From an uncultured Porphyromonadaceae bacterium (GTDB lineage: Bacteria; Bacteroidota; Bacteroidia; Bacteroidales; Muribaculaceae): a DNA stretch of 64,000 nucleotides. Numbering within the stretch: position 1 is the first letter of the stretch; the number at the start of each line of letters is the position of its first letter. The DNA is taken from assembly GCA_900541835.1 (NCBI GenBank), contig UQLL01000003.1, positions 62,001 through 126,000 on the forward strand, in the 5' to 3' direction. Of the stretch, positions 49,309-59,700 are shown piece by piece. The notes beneath the pieces were generated by a model that saw nothing but the letters and a program-made list of their open reading frames with translations, was not told the DNA's origin and ran no database searches. Made by a program: the position numbers and the translations under genes.

Positions 49309-52300
49309 ATGAAGAACATTTGTTTTCATTCGACAAGGAAGCTGTGGGCCACACTGCTGATGCTGGTGTTGTTCGCACTTCCCGCTTTGGCCCAGAAGGT
49401 CACCATCACCGGCACGGTGACTGACCAGACGGGCGAAGCCCTGATCGGCGCGTCCGTGATGGAGAAAGGCACCACCAACGGTACCTCAACCGACATCGAC
49501 GGCAACTACCAGCTCACCGTCGCGCCCGGCGCCACGCTGGTCTTCACCTACGTCGGCTACAACCCCGTAGAGGAAGCAATCTCCGGACGCACCCACATCA
49601 ACGTGGTCATGACCGAGAACGCCACACAGCTCCAGGACGTTGTAGTCATCGGCTACGGTTCCGTCCGCAAGCAGGACGCCACCGGCTCGGTGGACCTGGT
49701 GATGCCCGACGAGATTGACGCCAACATCGCCACCTCCGCCCAGGACCTGCTCACCGGCGCAAGCCCCGGCGTGGTCGTGACCTCCAGCGGCGGCTCTCCC
49801 GAAGGCGGCGCTACCATCCGCATCCGCGGCGGCGCCTCCCTAAACGCCTCCAACGACCCGCTGATCGTGCTCGACGGAGTACCTCTCAGCAACGACGCCA
49901 TCAACGGCATGTCCAACCCCCTGGCCATGATCGCCCCGGACAACATCGAGTCCATGACCATTCTCAAGGACGCCTCCGCAACCGCCATCTACGGCTCCCG
50001 CGCATCCAACGGCGTCATCATCATCACCACCAAGAAGGGCCGCAGCGGCCGCCCGCAGGTCAACTTCTCGGCCAACGTCACCGTAAGCCACGACCGCAAG
50101 CGCTGGGACGTTCTCAGCGGCAACGAGTTCCGCGATATGATCCTTGACACCTACGGCACCGAGTCCGCCGCATACCAGGCACTCGGCAAGGCCAACACCG
50201 AGTGGCAGGACGAAGTCCTCCGCACCGCCGTAAGCCAGGAATACAACCTCAGCGTAGGCGGCAAGGCAGGCTTCCTGCCCTACCGCGTCTCCGGCTCCTA
50301 CACCATGAACAACGGTATCCTCAAGAACTCCCAGATGCAGCGCATTACCGCCGGCTTCAACCTCACCCCCGAGTTCTTCGACGGCCTCCTCAAGGTCAGC
50401 GCCAACGCCAAGGGCTACTACATCCGCAACCGCTTCACCGACGAAGGCTGCGTGGGCCTGGCGCTCGACGCCGATCCCACACGTCCCGTATGGTCCAACA
50501 TCAAGTCCGGCAACAGCCAGTTCCCATACTTCTACAACGGCTACAGCTGCAACACCTCCGGCAATAACTTCAACGACCAGGGCACCCTCAACCCCCTGGC
50601 TTGCAATCAGGACAAAGACAATACCGCCAACATCTACCGTTCCAACGGCAACCTGCAGATCGACTACGCGCTGCACTTCCTGCCCGATCTGCACTTCAAC
50701 CTCAACCTCGGCTACGACGTAAGCAAGGCAGAGAACGACATCTACCTCCAGCAGAACTCCCCCACGGCATGGAACTCCAACGCCAAGGACGGCGCCGGCA
50801 CATACTACTACAGCTACGAGCTCCGCCGCAACACCCTGCTCGACTTCTACGCCAACTACAAGAAAGAGGTGGAGAGCATCTACTCCAACTTCGACATCAT
50901 GGCCGGCTACTCCTGGCAGCGCTTCGACGGCCACGGCCGCAACAACGCCACCGTATACACCACCGAGGGCTTCCTGCTCCCTGGCGAGACCGGCGACGTC
51001 CTGACCGTCAACCCCGACACCAAGGACCGCATCGGCCACGCCTACCTCGACGCACCCTACTACTTCTGGAACTCCGGCCGCCTCCAGCTCATCAGCTTCT
51101 TCGGCCGCTTCAACTACACCTTCAAGGATACATACCTGCTGACATTCACCTTGCGTGACGACGGCACCTCCCGCTTCAGCAAGGACAACCGCTGGGGCCT
51201 CTTCCCCTCCGTGGCCCTCGCATGGAAGATCAACAACATGCCCTTCATGGAAGGCGTGCGCGACAACATGAACGAGTTCAAGCTCCGCCTCGGCTGGGGC
51301 CAGACCGGCCAGCAGAGCGTCGGCGGGTACTTCGACTACATGCCCACATACGCCATCTCGCAGCCCGGCTCCTACTATCCCAACCCCTACACCGGACTCT
51401 ACGGCACTCCCGACAAGGATGCCCTCACCTACTATCCCAACGGCTACAATCCCAACCTGAAGTGGGAGACCACCACCACCTGGAACGTCGGCCTCGACAT
51501 GGGCTGGTGGAACAACCGCCTCACCGTGGCCCTCGACTGGTATCTGCGCAACTCCAAGGACCTGCTGGCCACCGTGACCGTAAGCCCCGGCGCCGCCACC
51601 ACCAACGAGATGACCCAGAACGTAGGCTCCATGCGCAACATCGGCCTCGAGGCCACCATCGGCGCCCGCATCATCGAGACCCAGGACTTCACCTGGAACA
51701 CATCCTATAACATCGCCTGGAACAAGAACGAGATCACCAAGCTCAACAACTCCGACGACCCCAACTACTACGTCACCCTCGGCGGCATGGGCGCCACCGG
51801 CAACACCTGCCAGGCTCACAAGGTAGGCCATCCCGCCTACTCCTTCCTGCTCCTGGAGCAGGTCTACGACATCAACGGCCACCCCATCGAGGGCGCCTAC
51901 GTGGACCAGAACGGCGACGGCCAGATCAACTCTTCCGACTACGTGCTGCGCCACAGCAAGGACCCGAAGGTGACCATGAGCTGGAACAACACCCTCAGCT
52001 ACAAGAACTGGGACTTCGGCATCAGCCTCCGCGCCTCCATCGGCAACTACGTATATAATAATGTACGCGCCAAGCGCACCTACAAGTCCAACCTCTACGC
52101 CAACTCCACGCTGCGCAACCTCGTCAAGAGCGACGACTACTTCATGACCCAGCAGTTCTACTCCGACTACTACCTGGAGAACGCCGGCTACGTGCGCTGC
52201 GACAACATCACCCTGGGCTACACCTGGCCCAACCTGCTCAACGACCGCCTCAAGCTGCGCCTCTACGGCGCCGTCCAGAACCCCTTCGTCATCACCCGCT

Positions 52301-52395
52301 ACAAGGGCATCGACCCCGAGGTCTTCGACGGCATCGACAACAGCGTATACCCGCGTCCCGTGAGCTACACCCTCGGCATCATCGCCACCTTCTAA
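49309..52395 (+). CDS. SusC/RagA-type TonB-dependent outer-membrane transporter
   Basis: 1028 residues. Signal peptide ends near ALA (about 30); CarboxypepD-like plug-associated domain at about 30-105 (ITGTVTDQTGEALIGASVM); TonB-dependent plug from about 115 (DVVVIGYGSVRKQDATGSV), with the SusC hallmark GGASLNASNDPLIVLDGVP; then a large beta-barrel to the C-terminus ending SYTLGIIATF. Imports a large substrate across the outer membrane with its lid SusD, powered by TonB. Not preceded by a regulator gene. Confidence 0.95.
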   Translation: MKNICFHSTRKLWATLLMLVLFALPALAQKVTITGTVTDQTGEALIGASVMEKGTTNGTSTDIDGNYQLTVAPGATLVFTYVGYNPVEEAISGRTHINVVMTENATQLQDVVVIGYGSVRKQDATGSVDLVMPDEIDANIATSAQDLLTGASPGVVVTSSGGSPEGGATIRIRGGASLNASNDPLIVLDGVPLSNDAINGMSNPLAMIAPDNIESMTILKDASATAIYGSRASNGVIIITTKKGRSGRPQVNFSANVTVSHDRKRWDVLSGNEFRDMILDTYGTESAAYQALGKANTEWQDEVLRTAVSQEYNLSVGGKAGFLPYRVSGSYTMNNGILKNSQMQRITAGFNLTPEFFDGLLKVSANAKGYYIRNRFTDEGCVGLALDADPTRPVWSNIKSGNSQFPYFYNGYSCNTSGNNFNDQGTLNPLACNQDKDNTANIYRSNGNLQIDYALHFLPDLHFNLNLGYDVSKAENDIYLQQNSPTAWNSNAKDGAGTYYYSYELRRNTLLDFYANYKKEVESIYSNFDIMAGYSWQRFDGHGRNNATVYTTEGFLLPGETGDVLTVNPDTKDRIGHAYLDAPYYFWNSGRLQLISFFGRFNYTFKDTYLLTFTLRDDGTSRFSKDNRWGLFPSVALAWKINNMPFMEGVRDNMNEFKLRLGWGQTGQQSVGGYFDYMPTYAISQPGSYYPNPYTGLYGTPDKDALTYYPNGYNPNLKWETTTTWNVGLDMGWWNNRLTVALDWYLRNSKDLLATVTVSPGAATTNEMTQNVGSMRNIGLEATIGARIIETQDFTWNTSYNIAWNKNEITKLNNSDDPNYYVTLGGMGATGNTCQAHKVGHPAYSFLLLEQVYDINGHPIEGAYVDQNGDGQINSSDYVLRHSKDPKVTMSWNNTLSYKNWDFGISLRASIGNYVYNNVRAKRTYKSNLYANSTLRNLVKSDDYFMTQQFYSDYYLENAGYVRCDNITLGYTWPNLLNDRLKLRLYGAVQNPFVITRYKGIDPEVFDGIDNSVYPRPVSYTLGIIATF

Positions 52396-52428
52396 TCTCC
52401 CCTCGCAACCCTAATAGAAACAAAGCAA

Positions 52429-54186
52429 ATGAAATCGATCATAAGCAAATTCTTCATCGGCGCGGCCCTGCTGGCCACCGCCGGCCTGGTCTCCTGCACA
52501 GGCGACCTGGACCAGCTGCCGAAGGACCCCAACGTGCTGACGCCTGACCAGTTTGCCCAGAATCCCAAAGAGTACCTCGGCGGCATCCTCTCCAAGTGCT
52601 ACCTCGGCCTGGCCGTCTCCGGCCAGTACGGACCCAATGGCGACGCCGACATCAAGGGCATGGACGGCGGCACCAGCCAGTGGTCACGCGTGAACTTCAT
52701 CATGGAGGAGTTCCCCACCGACGTGGCTTACTGGATCTACCAGGACCAGGGCGTGCCCGACATGGTTCAGGACACCTGGTCTGACAACAACAACCTCATC
52801 TACGGCGCATATTCCCGCTATTACACACACATCGCTATCTGCAACGACTTCATCCGTCTGACCCGCAACCTGGGTAACTATGGCATCACCGTGGGCGGCA
52901 CCGGCGACAAGGCCATCAGCCAGGCCGAAGTGGACCAGTTCGTGCTCGAAGCACGCGCCCTGCGCGACCTCAGCTACTACTACATTATCAACTGGTTCGG
53001 TCGCGGTGTCGTGGCCTGGGACGACATGGACTACGGCCAGACGCCTCCGCAGGCCGAAAGCCGCAAGGCCCTCTTCGACAAGGTCGTGGCCGACCTGGAG
53101 GACGTGCTCGCACAGTTCCCCGACGGCCAGCCCGTCTACGGCCGCATCGGCAAGGACGCCGTAGAGGCCCTGCTCTGCAAGTACTATCTCAACGCCGAGG
53201 TATTCACCGGCACCGCCATGTACGACAAGTGCTGGGAGCACGCCCAGAACATCATCGGTCGCCACCAGGGCGGCGGCTACCAGAACTCCGGCCTGGCCAA
53301 CAACTACCTGGCCCTCTTCTGCGGCAACAACGACATGTTCATGCCCGGTGGCTCCCTGCCCGCTCAGAACGAGATCCTCTGGGGCATCCCCTACGACTCC
53401 AACAACACCCAGCCCTACGGCGGCACCATGTTCCTCATCTGCGCTCCCATCAAGGACGCCGCCACCGATGATCAGATCGGCCAGGGATGGTGCAACAAGA
53501 CCTACTACGGCATGAACTCCGCCTGGGGCTGTATGCGCACCACTCCCGAGTTCTCGCGCATCTTCGGCTTCGTCGGCGGCAAGAGCATCGACAAGCGCTC
53601 CGCCCTGTGGCTGACCGAGGCCAACGACGCCGGATATCCCATGGATTTCAAGAATCCGACGGATTGGAACGGCTGCGGCTATTCCGCCATCAAGTGGACC
53701 AACTGCATGGCCGACGTCAATGGCACCCTGCCCGTATGGACCGACCCCGCCAACGGCTGGACCCGCGTAGGCATACAGCCCGTCGACGCACCGTTCAACT
53801 TCCCTAACACCGACCTGCCCGTCATCCGCCTGGCCGACGTATACCTGATGGCAGCCGAGAGCGCCATGCGCGGCGCCGGCGACCAGGGCAAGGCCCTCGA
53901 GTACGTCAACCTCATCCGCACCCGCGCCGGCCTCACCGCCTGGAACGCTGCCGAGCTCACCCTCGACAACATCCTCGACGAGCGCGCCCGCGAACTCTAC
54001 CAGGAGTGCACCCGACGCACCGACCTCATCCGCTTCAACCGCTTCACCGGCTCGGCCTACACATGGGCATACAAGGGCGGCGTGCCCACCGGCGGCTCCC
54101 TCGACCCCACCCGCAACCTCTATCCCCTGCCCTCGCAGGTGATCGCAGGCTACGGCTCGGCAATGCAGCAGAACCCCGGCTACTAA
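52429..54186 (+). CDS. SusD/RagB-type nutrient-binding lipoprotein
   Basis: 585 residues, lipobox VSC with Cys23 after MKSIISKFFIGAALLATAG. The TPR-like SusD fold is recognisable from LRDLSYYYIINWFGRGVVAW near 180, RLADVYLMAAESAMRG near 465 and ILDERARELYQECTRRTDLI near 525. It binds substrate at the cell surface and forms the lid of SusC. It follows SusC by 33 bases and is followed by two surface lipoproteins. Confidence 0.96.
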   Translation: MKSIISKFFIGAALLATAGLVSCTGDLDQLPKDPNVLTPDQFAQNPKEYLGGILSKCYLGLAVSGQYGPNGDADIKGMDGGTSQWSRVNFIMEEFPTDVAYWIYQDQGVPDMVQDTWSDNNNLIYGAYSRYYTHIAICNDFIRLTRNLGNYGITVGGTGDKAISQAEVDQFVLEARALRDLSYYYIINWFGRGVVAWDDMDYGQTPPQAESRKALFDKVVADLEDVLAQFPDGQPVYGRIGKDAVEALLCKYYLNAEVFTGTAMYDKCWEHAQNIIGRHQGGGYQNSGLANNYLALFCGNNDMFMPGGSLPAQNEILWGIPYDSNNTQPYGGTMFLICAPIKDAATDDQIGQGWCNKTYYGMNSAWGCMRTTPEFSRIFGFVGGKSIDKRSALWLTEANDAGYPMDFKNPTDWNGCGYSAIKWTNCMADVNGTLPVWTDPANGWTRVGIQPVDAPFNFPNTDLPVIRLADVYLMAAESAMRGAGDQGKALEYVNLIRTRAGLTAWNAAELTLDNILDERARELYQECTRRTDLIRFNRFTGSAYTWAYKGGVPTGGSLDPTRNLYPLPSQVIAGYGSAMQQNPGY

Positions 54187-54209
54187 TAACCTCTTTACAG
54201 CATTCAACG

Positions 54210-55082
54210 ATGAAAAAATCAGTAATCCTGGCCTTCATGGCCATACTGCTCGGCTTTACGTTCACGAGCTGCAAGGAGGACACGCAGCCGCGACTGAGCA
54301 AGCCCACCAACTTCGTCCTCAACACCCCGCCCATGGCTGACCAGCTCTACGTAATGTCCGCCACGAGCACCATCAACCTCACCGTGTCGCAGCCCAACTA
54401 CGGCCTGGCCACCACCCCCCAGTACCAGGTGGAGATCGCCCGCACCGCCGACGGCTTCGAGACGGGTGAGTACCGCACCCTGCCCTCCACCACCACCGAC
54501 GCCAAGATCGTGGTCGGCGGCGAGGAGTTCTGCCTGGCACTGTGCGACCTGTGGGGATACACCGACCCCGAGAAGTTCGACAACAGCCCCCGCCCCGTAT
54601 ACGTCCGCGTACACGCCTGGGTGCCCAATGCCGACTACTCCTCCATCTACTCCAACGTAGTGGAGCTCAAGGCCGTGCAGCCTTACTTCGCAGTCAAGAT
54701 TGCCGACACCATCCAGCTCGTAGGTGAGCCCGAAGGCTGGTCCACTGCCGTTAACGAGGACTGGCTCCTCTACGAGACCGAGCCGGGCAGCCTCGTATAC
54801 CAGGGCACCTTCGAGATTCCCGAAGGTAAGTTCCTGTTCCGCTTCTACGACAAGTTCGACGCCGCCGAACCTTGGGACTGGTACTCCATCGGCGCCCAGG
54901 ACGAGGATAACCTCGTCAACATCACCCTGACCGACGGCAGCTACTCCGGCGACCTGTGCTACGATCCCGCCACCAAGTCAGCCGGCAAGGGCTCCTGGCA
55001 GATCGAGAACTGGCCCGGCGGCACCGTCGAGATGACCGTCAACCTCAAAACCAAGAAGGTGGCCTTCACACTGGTACAGTAA
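54210..55082 (+). CDS. SusE-like outer-membrane lipoprotein
   Basis: 290 residues from MKKSVILAFMAILLGFTFTS with lipobox TSC (Cys21); upstream codons lie in SusD and are rejected. A SusE-type Ig-like N-terminal domain (LSKPTNFVLNTPPMADQLYV, then AEVQYQVEIA-like QYQVEIARTADGFETGEY) precedes a starch-binding-like module (QLVGEPEGWSTAVNEDWLLY, GSLVYQGTFEIPEGKFLFRF). It would bind glycan at the surface for SusC/SusD. 24 bases after SusD. Confidence 0.82.
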   Translation: MKKSVILAFMAILLGFTFTSCKEDTQPRLSKPTNFVLNTPPMADQLYVMSATSTINLTVSQPNYGLATTPQYQVEIARTADGFETGEYRTLPSTTTDAKIVVGGEEFCLALCDLWGYTDPEKFDNSPRPVYVRVHAWVPNADYSSIYSNVVELKAVQPYFAVKIADTIQLVGEPEGWSTAVNEDWLLYETEPGSLVYQGTFEIPEGKFLFRFYDKFDAAEPWDWYSIGAQDEDNLVNITLTDGSYSGDLCYDPATKSAGKGSWQIENWPGGTVEMTVNLKTKKVAFTLVQ

Positions 55083-55154
55083 TAACCTATGCCGCGAGCC
55101 GGGGCTGCCTCCGTGGCGACGCTCCGGCCCACGGCTCCCAATTCAAAGACACAG

Positions 55155-56513
55155 ATGAAAAAAATAGGATTATACATGCTGGGCCTGCTGACCGCCTTCG
55201 GCCTGGCTGCCTGCGACGACAGCTCCGACCTCGGCATCCAGCAGCAGAACCCCCAGGAAGCCATCATGGAGGCCAACGGCCTCACCGTGGCCTGGCAGTC
55301 GCCCATACAGGGCAACACCCTCAGCCTGCCCGCCTACAAGGACCAGGCAATCCCCGTCATCTCCACCGTCGAGACCAAGGACCTGCCCGCAGGCGCCACC
55401 ATCGATTACGAGATGCAGATTGCCTCAAACGCCGACTTCTCCGACGCCCAGACCGTGGCAGTGGAGAACGGCGCGGTGCTCGAGTCCGACTGGGATAACG
55501 CATTCAAGGCCATCTACCACAAAGATCCTGCCGCTCGCGTCAACTACATCCGCTTCGCAGCCTACGTCATCGACGGCTCCCAGGTTTCCCGCCTGGGCGG
55601 CGATGACTTCTGGTACGGCGCCAAGCAGCTCACTGTAACTCCCATCGACCTGCAGCTCCCCGTAGAGGGCACATACTACCTCTATGCCGGCGGCGAGTAC
55701 ATCAAGATGAACCACTCCGCCCAGCACCAGTACGACGACCCGAACTTCAGCCTCATCGTTGAAGTCAGCGCCGCACAGGCCCAGGCAGGCTATAAGTGGC
55801 AGATCGCCAACGAGGGCTACTCCAAGGTCTATGGCGTGAGCGAGACCGGCGATCCCGCCGACTTCAGCGGCAACCTCGTGCTCGACGGCGCCCAGGGCGT
55901 CATCAACGTCGCAGGCACCTACAAGATCGAGGTCAACATGCTCGACCTCACCTACCACATCAGCTACGCCTTCCAGACGCTGAACACCCCCGGCCCGGCC
56001 AACGGCTGGAGCTTCGACAACAACATGCTACTGACCACCAACGACTATATCACGTACTTCGGCTACGTCTACATCCAGCAGGAGTTCAAGCTTGCCGCAG
56101 GCAGCTGGGAAGTCAACTGGGGCATGGGCGGCACCGAAGGCACCCTCGGAGTAGGCGGCGCCAACATCAAGGTGCCCTCCGACGGTCTCTACTATGTCGT
56201 GGCCAACCTCAACGAACTCACCTACTCGCTGACCAAGATCGAGACCATCGGCCTCATCGGCGGCTTCAACGGCTGGGGCGGCCAGGCCAACCTCACTCCG
56301 AGCGCCGACTACAAGACATGGACCGGCGACGTCACATTCACCGAGGAGACAGAGTGGAAGTTCCGCATGAACGACAACTGGGACTACAACCTGGGCGGCG
56401 CAATCGACAACCTCGTGGGCGGCGGTGACAACCTCAAGTCCGCAGCAGGCTCCTACACCGTCACCCTCGACCTGGGCAAGCTCCCCTACAGCTGCACCCT
56501 GACCTCGAAATAA
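55155..56513 (+). CDS. SusF/SusE-like outer-membrane lipoprotein
   Basis: 452 residues from MKKIGLYMLGLLTAFGLAAC, lipobox Cys20. N-terminal Ig-like SusE domain (PAYKDQAIPVISTVETKDLP, ATIDYEMQIASNADFSDAQT) then carbohydrate-binding-like modules: GTYYLYAGGEYIKMN and a final GLIGGFNGWGGQANLTPSAD with WTGDVTFTEETEWKFRMND, the pattern of SusE/SusF starch-binding modules. The ligand family (alpha-glucan or other) cannot be fixed from the sequence. It closes the operon and is followed by a terminator. Confidence 0.85.
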   Translation: MKKIGLYMLGLLTAFGLAACDDSSDLGIQQQNPQEAIMEANGLTVAWQSPIQGNTLSLPAYKDQAIPVISTVETKDLPAGATIDYEMQIASNADFSDAQTVAVENGAVLESDWDNAFKAIYHKDPAARVNYIRFAAYVIDGSQVSRLGGDDFWYGAKQLTVTPIDLQLPVEGTYYLYAGGEYIKMNHSAQHQYDDPNFSLIVEVSAAQAQAGYKWQIANEGYSKVYGVSETGDPADFSGNLVLDGAQGVINVAGTYKIEVNMLDLTYHISYAFQTLNTPGPANGWSFDNNMLLTTNDYITYFGYVYIQQEFKLAAGSWEVNWGMGGTEGTLGVGGANIKVPSDGLYYVVANLNELTYSLTKIETIGLIGGFNGWGGQANLTPSADYKTWTGDVTFTEETEWKFRMNDNWDYNLGGAIDNLVGGGDNLKSAAGSYTVTLDLGKLPYSCTLTSK

Positions 56514-56539
56514 GTAGAAATACTTCATACCCTCCAAGG

Positions 56540-56574
56540 GGGCGCGACCGTATGTATGGCCGCGCCCTATTTTT
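56540..56574 (+). terminator. Terminator of the Sus-type operon
   Basis: GGGCGCG (56540-56546) pairs with CGCGCCC (56561-56567), with two further inner pairs, followed by TATTTTT. It lies 27 bases after the SusF-like stop. Confidence 0.85.
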
Positions 56575-56642
56575 ATGGATTTCTATCCATCCGGCCTGAA
56601 ATTATTTAACATTTATCAAGCTGTGAATCTGAAAAATTGTCG

Positions 56643-56650
56643 TATCTTTG
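56643..56650 (+). promoter_or_regulatory. -7 promoter box of the large adhesin gene
   Basis: TATCTTTG in the context GTCGTATCTTTGCGC, the same text as upstream of the DUF4836 operon. No clean -33 TTTG. The gene starts 134 bases later. Confidence 0.6.
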
Positions 56651-56784
56651 CGCCGTTAATGATTACTTGCACGTAGTATATTCAGCCTTTCGAAGTATCA
56701 CTAAGCAAGATGAAAGGATTGCCGAGCATACCGGCATCCACTAACTGTTAACATAATTAGTTTTTCAAACCAACACTATCTTCA

Positions 56785-59700
56785 ATGAAACAAACTCTAT
56801 TGAAGTCGGCATTGGCCGGAACGCTCATCGCCTCGGCGGTCGTCGTGGCAGGCGCGCAGCGGCACGCCACCAAGCAGGACGTGCAGCGGCAGCTCCCCGC
56901 GTCCTCCCAGCGTGCCACCCAGGGCGCCGCAGGCGCCGCCGTTAATGCCACAGCCGCCGAAAAGGCGCATCAGGCCGCGGGCAACAACGTCCGCCCGCAG
57001 TTGCCGGCCGCTAAGGCCGTACGTACCTCCACCTCCGTGCAGCGACGCGCCGACAGCCCGCAGGCGCGCATCTACTTCGCCATCAACCCGCAGGACACCA
57101 AGCTACATGAGCCCGGAGCCTACTGGGTCGACATCGACGACCCGCAGTTATCCTACCACCGCATCGGCAGCTCGACGCCCAACTCCACCAAGGGCGGCGT
57201 GGCCGTCGACGACATCTACTACGCCACCCAGACGTATAACTTCCCCATGCGAGACTGGACCGTGCTCTGGAACCTGGCCGACTCACTCAACTTCACTGGC
57301 ACCATCTACGACGGCGTGTACCAGCTCTTCGCCAACGACGCCGCTTACGACCCTTGGACCGACCGCATCATCGGCGCCGTGATCCGCAACTACGGCAAGT
57401 CCACCTATTCCATGGGTGTAATCGACTATGACAAGCATTCCAAGGAGTTCTTCGGCCCCGAGTACGCCTACGGCACACAGCTCATGTCCGTGGCTGCCGG
57501 TCCCGACTGCTACTGGGGCATCGACTACAGCAACAACTTCGTCCGCATCGACAAGTTCACCGGCGACACCACCTTCGTGGGCAAGACCGGCGTCAACGCC
57601 AACATCATCAACGGAGCCTCGATGATCTACGAACCCAGGTCGAAGAAGCTCTACTACTCGGCCAACGACAACAGCCGCGACTACCTGTCGGGCATGTACA
57701 CCATAGACCCGGCCACCGGCGTGGCCTCGCCGCTGTGGCTCGACACCATCAGCGAGCGTCGCACCGGCCTCTGGGTAGACGAGCTCACCACCTCCGCCTG
57801 TCCGGGTCTGGCTACGGACCTGAGCTGCGACTTCGCCGTCGGCTCGCTCACCGGCAAGGTCAAGTTCACCGCTCCCGCCAAGACCTGGGGCGGCAACGAC
57901 GGCTCCGGCTCGCTTACCTACACCATCCTTGCCAACGGCAGGCAGGTAGCCACCGGCACCACCTCCTACGGCACCACCCAGGACGTGGACGTCAGCATTC
58001 CCGGCCCCGGCACCTACAAGTTCTCCGTCAAGACGGAGAACGCCGCCGGACCGAGCCGCTGGGCACGACTGGAGGCCGCCCTCGGTTTCGAGAAGCCCGG
58101 CAAGCCCGCGCCCGGGATGACATACGAGGAGGGCAAGTTCACCGTCAGCTGGACCCCTGTGGCCCTCTCGGCCAGCGGCGCGCCCATGGACACCGCATAC
58201 ATCTCCTACAAGGTCACCCGCATGCCCGACAGCGTGCTCGTGGCCGACGAGCTCCGCGACACCGTCTTCGTCGACAACTTCACGCCCGGCGAGCAGCTCG
58301 CCACCTATTATTATGGCGTGCAGGCAGTCTACGGAGGCGTGGCCGAGGGTGATGCCGGTCTCAGCAACACCCGCACCATGGGCCACATCCTGGCTCCCTG
58401 GGAGGAGGACTTCGCCGACCACAAGCGCCTCGACGCCTTCACCATCATCGATGCCAACGGCGACAAGGATACCTGGTACTTCGACTCCATATACGGACAC
58501 CAGTACCTCAGCATCTGGAGCGCCTCCCAGCGCAAGGACGACTGGCTCATCTCCCCGCCCGTCAAGATGGACAAAGAGCACCTTTACCGCATCAACTACA
58601 CCCTCAGCAACCTGCTATCGGCTTATAATCCCCCCGAAAAGATGCGCATCCTCCTGGGCCAGCAGCCCACTGTGGCCGACATGACCACTCTGGTGGCCGA
58701 CACCATCGAGGTCTGCTCTCCCGACTGGGTACGCATCGGCGACTATGTGCGCGTAGATGCCGAGGGCGACTACTACTTCGGCCTGCACGCTGTCACCGGC
58801 CCCGAAGGCCACCGCCTCAGCCTGCGCGACGTCAGCGTCTCCGAACCCGTCTCCGTGCTCGCGCCCGACTATGTCACCGAGGCCAGGATACAGTCCTCGT
58901 ACGACGATCCGTCGAACGTCGACATCACCTTCACCACCCCGACCCTGCGTGCCGACGGCACCGGGCTCGAGAGCATCAGCAAGCTCGAGGTGATGCGCGG
59001 CGACACCCTCGTGGTCACCTATGCCAATCCGCGCCCGGGCACCCCCATCCACTGCACCGACATGGTGGGCCAGCGCGGCCGCAATTACATCTACTCCATC
59101 GTGGCCTACAACGAGGCGGGCCGCGGCAAGGAACTCGTCATAGAAGACTTCATCGGCATCCGCAAGCCCGGCCTGACCCGCAACGTCGCCGGCTGGGAGA
59201 ACAACGGCAAGGTGACCCTGACCTGGGAGGCTCCCGCCACCGACGAGATGGGCAACGCCCTCAATCCCGACAACGTGACCTACGACGTAGCATACCGCAT
59301 CAACGAGTACACGGTGAAGGACGTGGCCAAGGACCTCAAGGCCAACACCATCACCTTCGACTACGCCATCTCCGACCCGTCCAAGCCAGAGTTCCTCGTG
59401 GTGTCCGTAACCGCCAGGACCGAGGGTGGCGACGGCGCCGCACAATCCTCCTATCCCATCGCCTGCGGTAACGCTCACAGCGTGCCCCTCGTCGAGTCCT
59501 TCGCCGGCGGACGCGCCATGCACCCCGTAGGCGTTCTCCGTCTCAGTGGCGACGCCGAGTGGCACCTCTACGGCGACAACAGCTTCTCCGACCTCCAGAG
59601 CTATGACCGCGACGGCGGCATGGTGGGCATGCAGGCGCAGAACCAGGGCGCCAAGGGCCTCATGTCCTTCGCCAAGATCGACATGACGAAGATGCGCAGG

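Noticed and set aside
49840..51954. 704-codon minus-strand open frame opposite SusC
   Set aside because: Shadow of SusC, composed of Val/Gly/Ala-rich low-complexity text without any motif.
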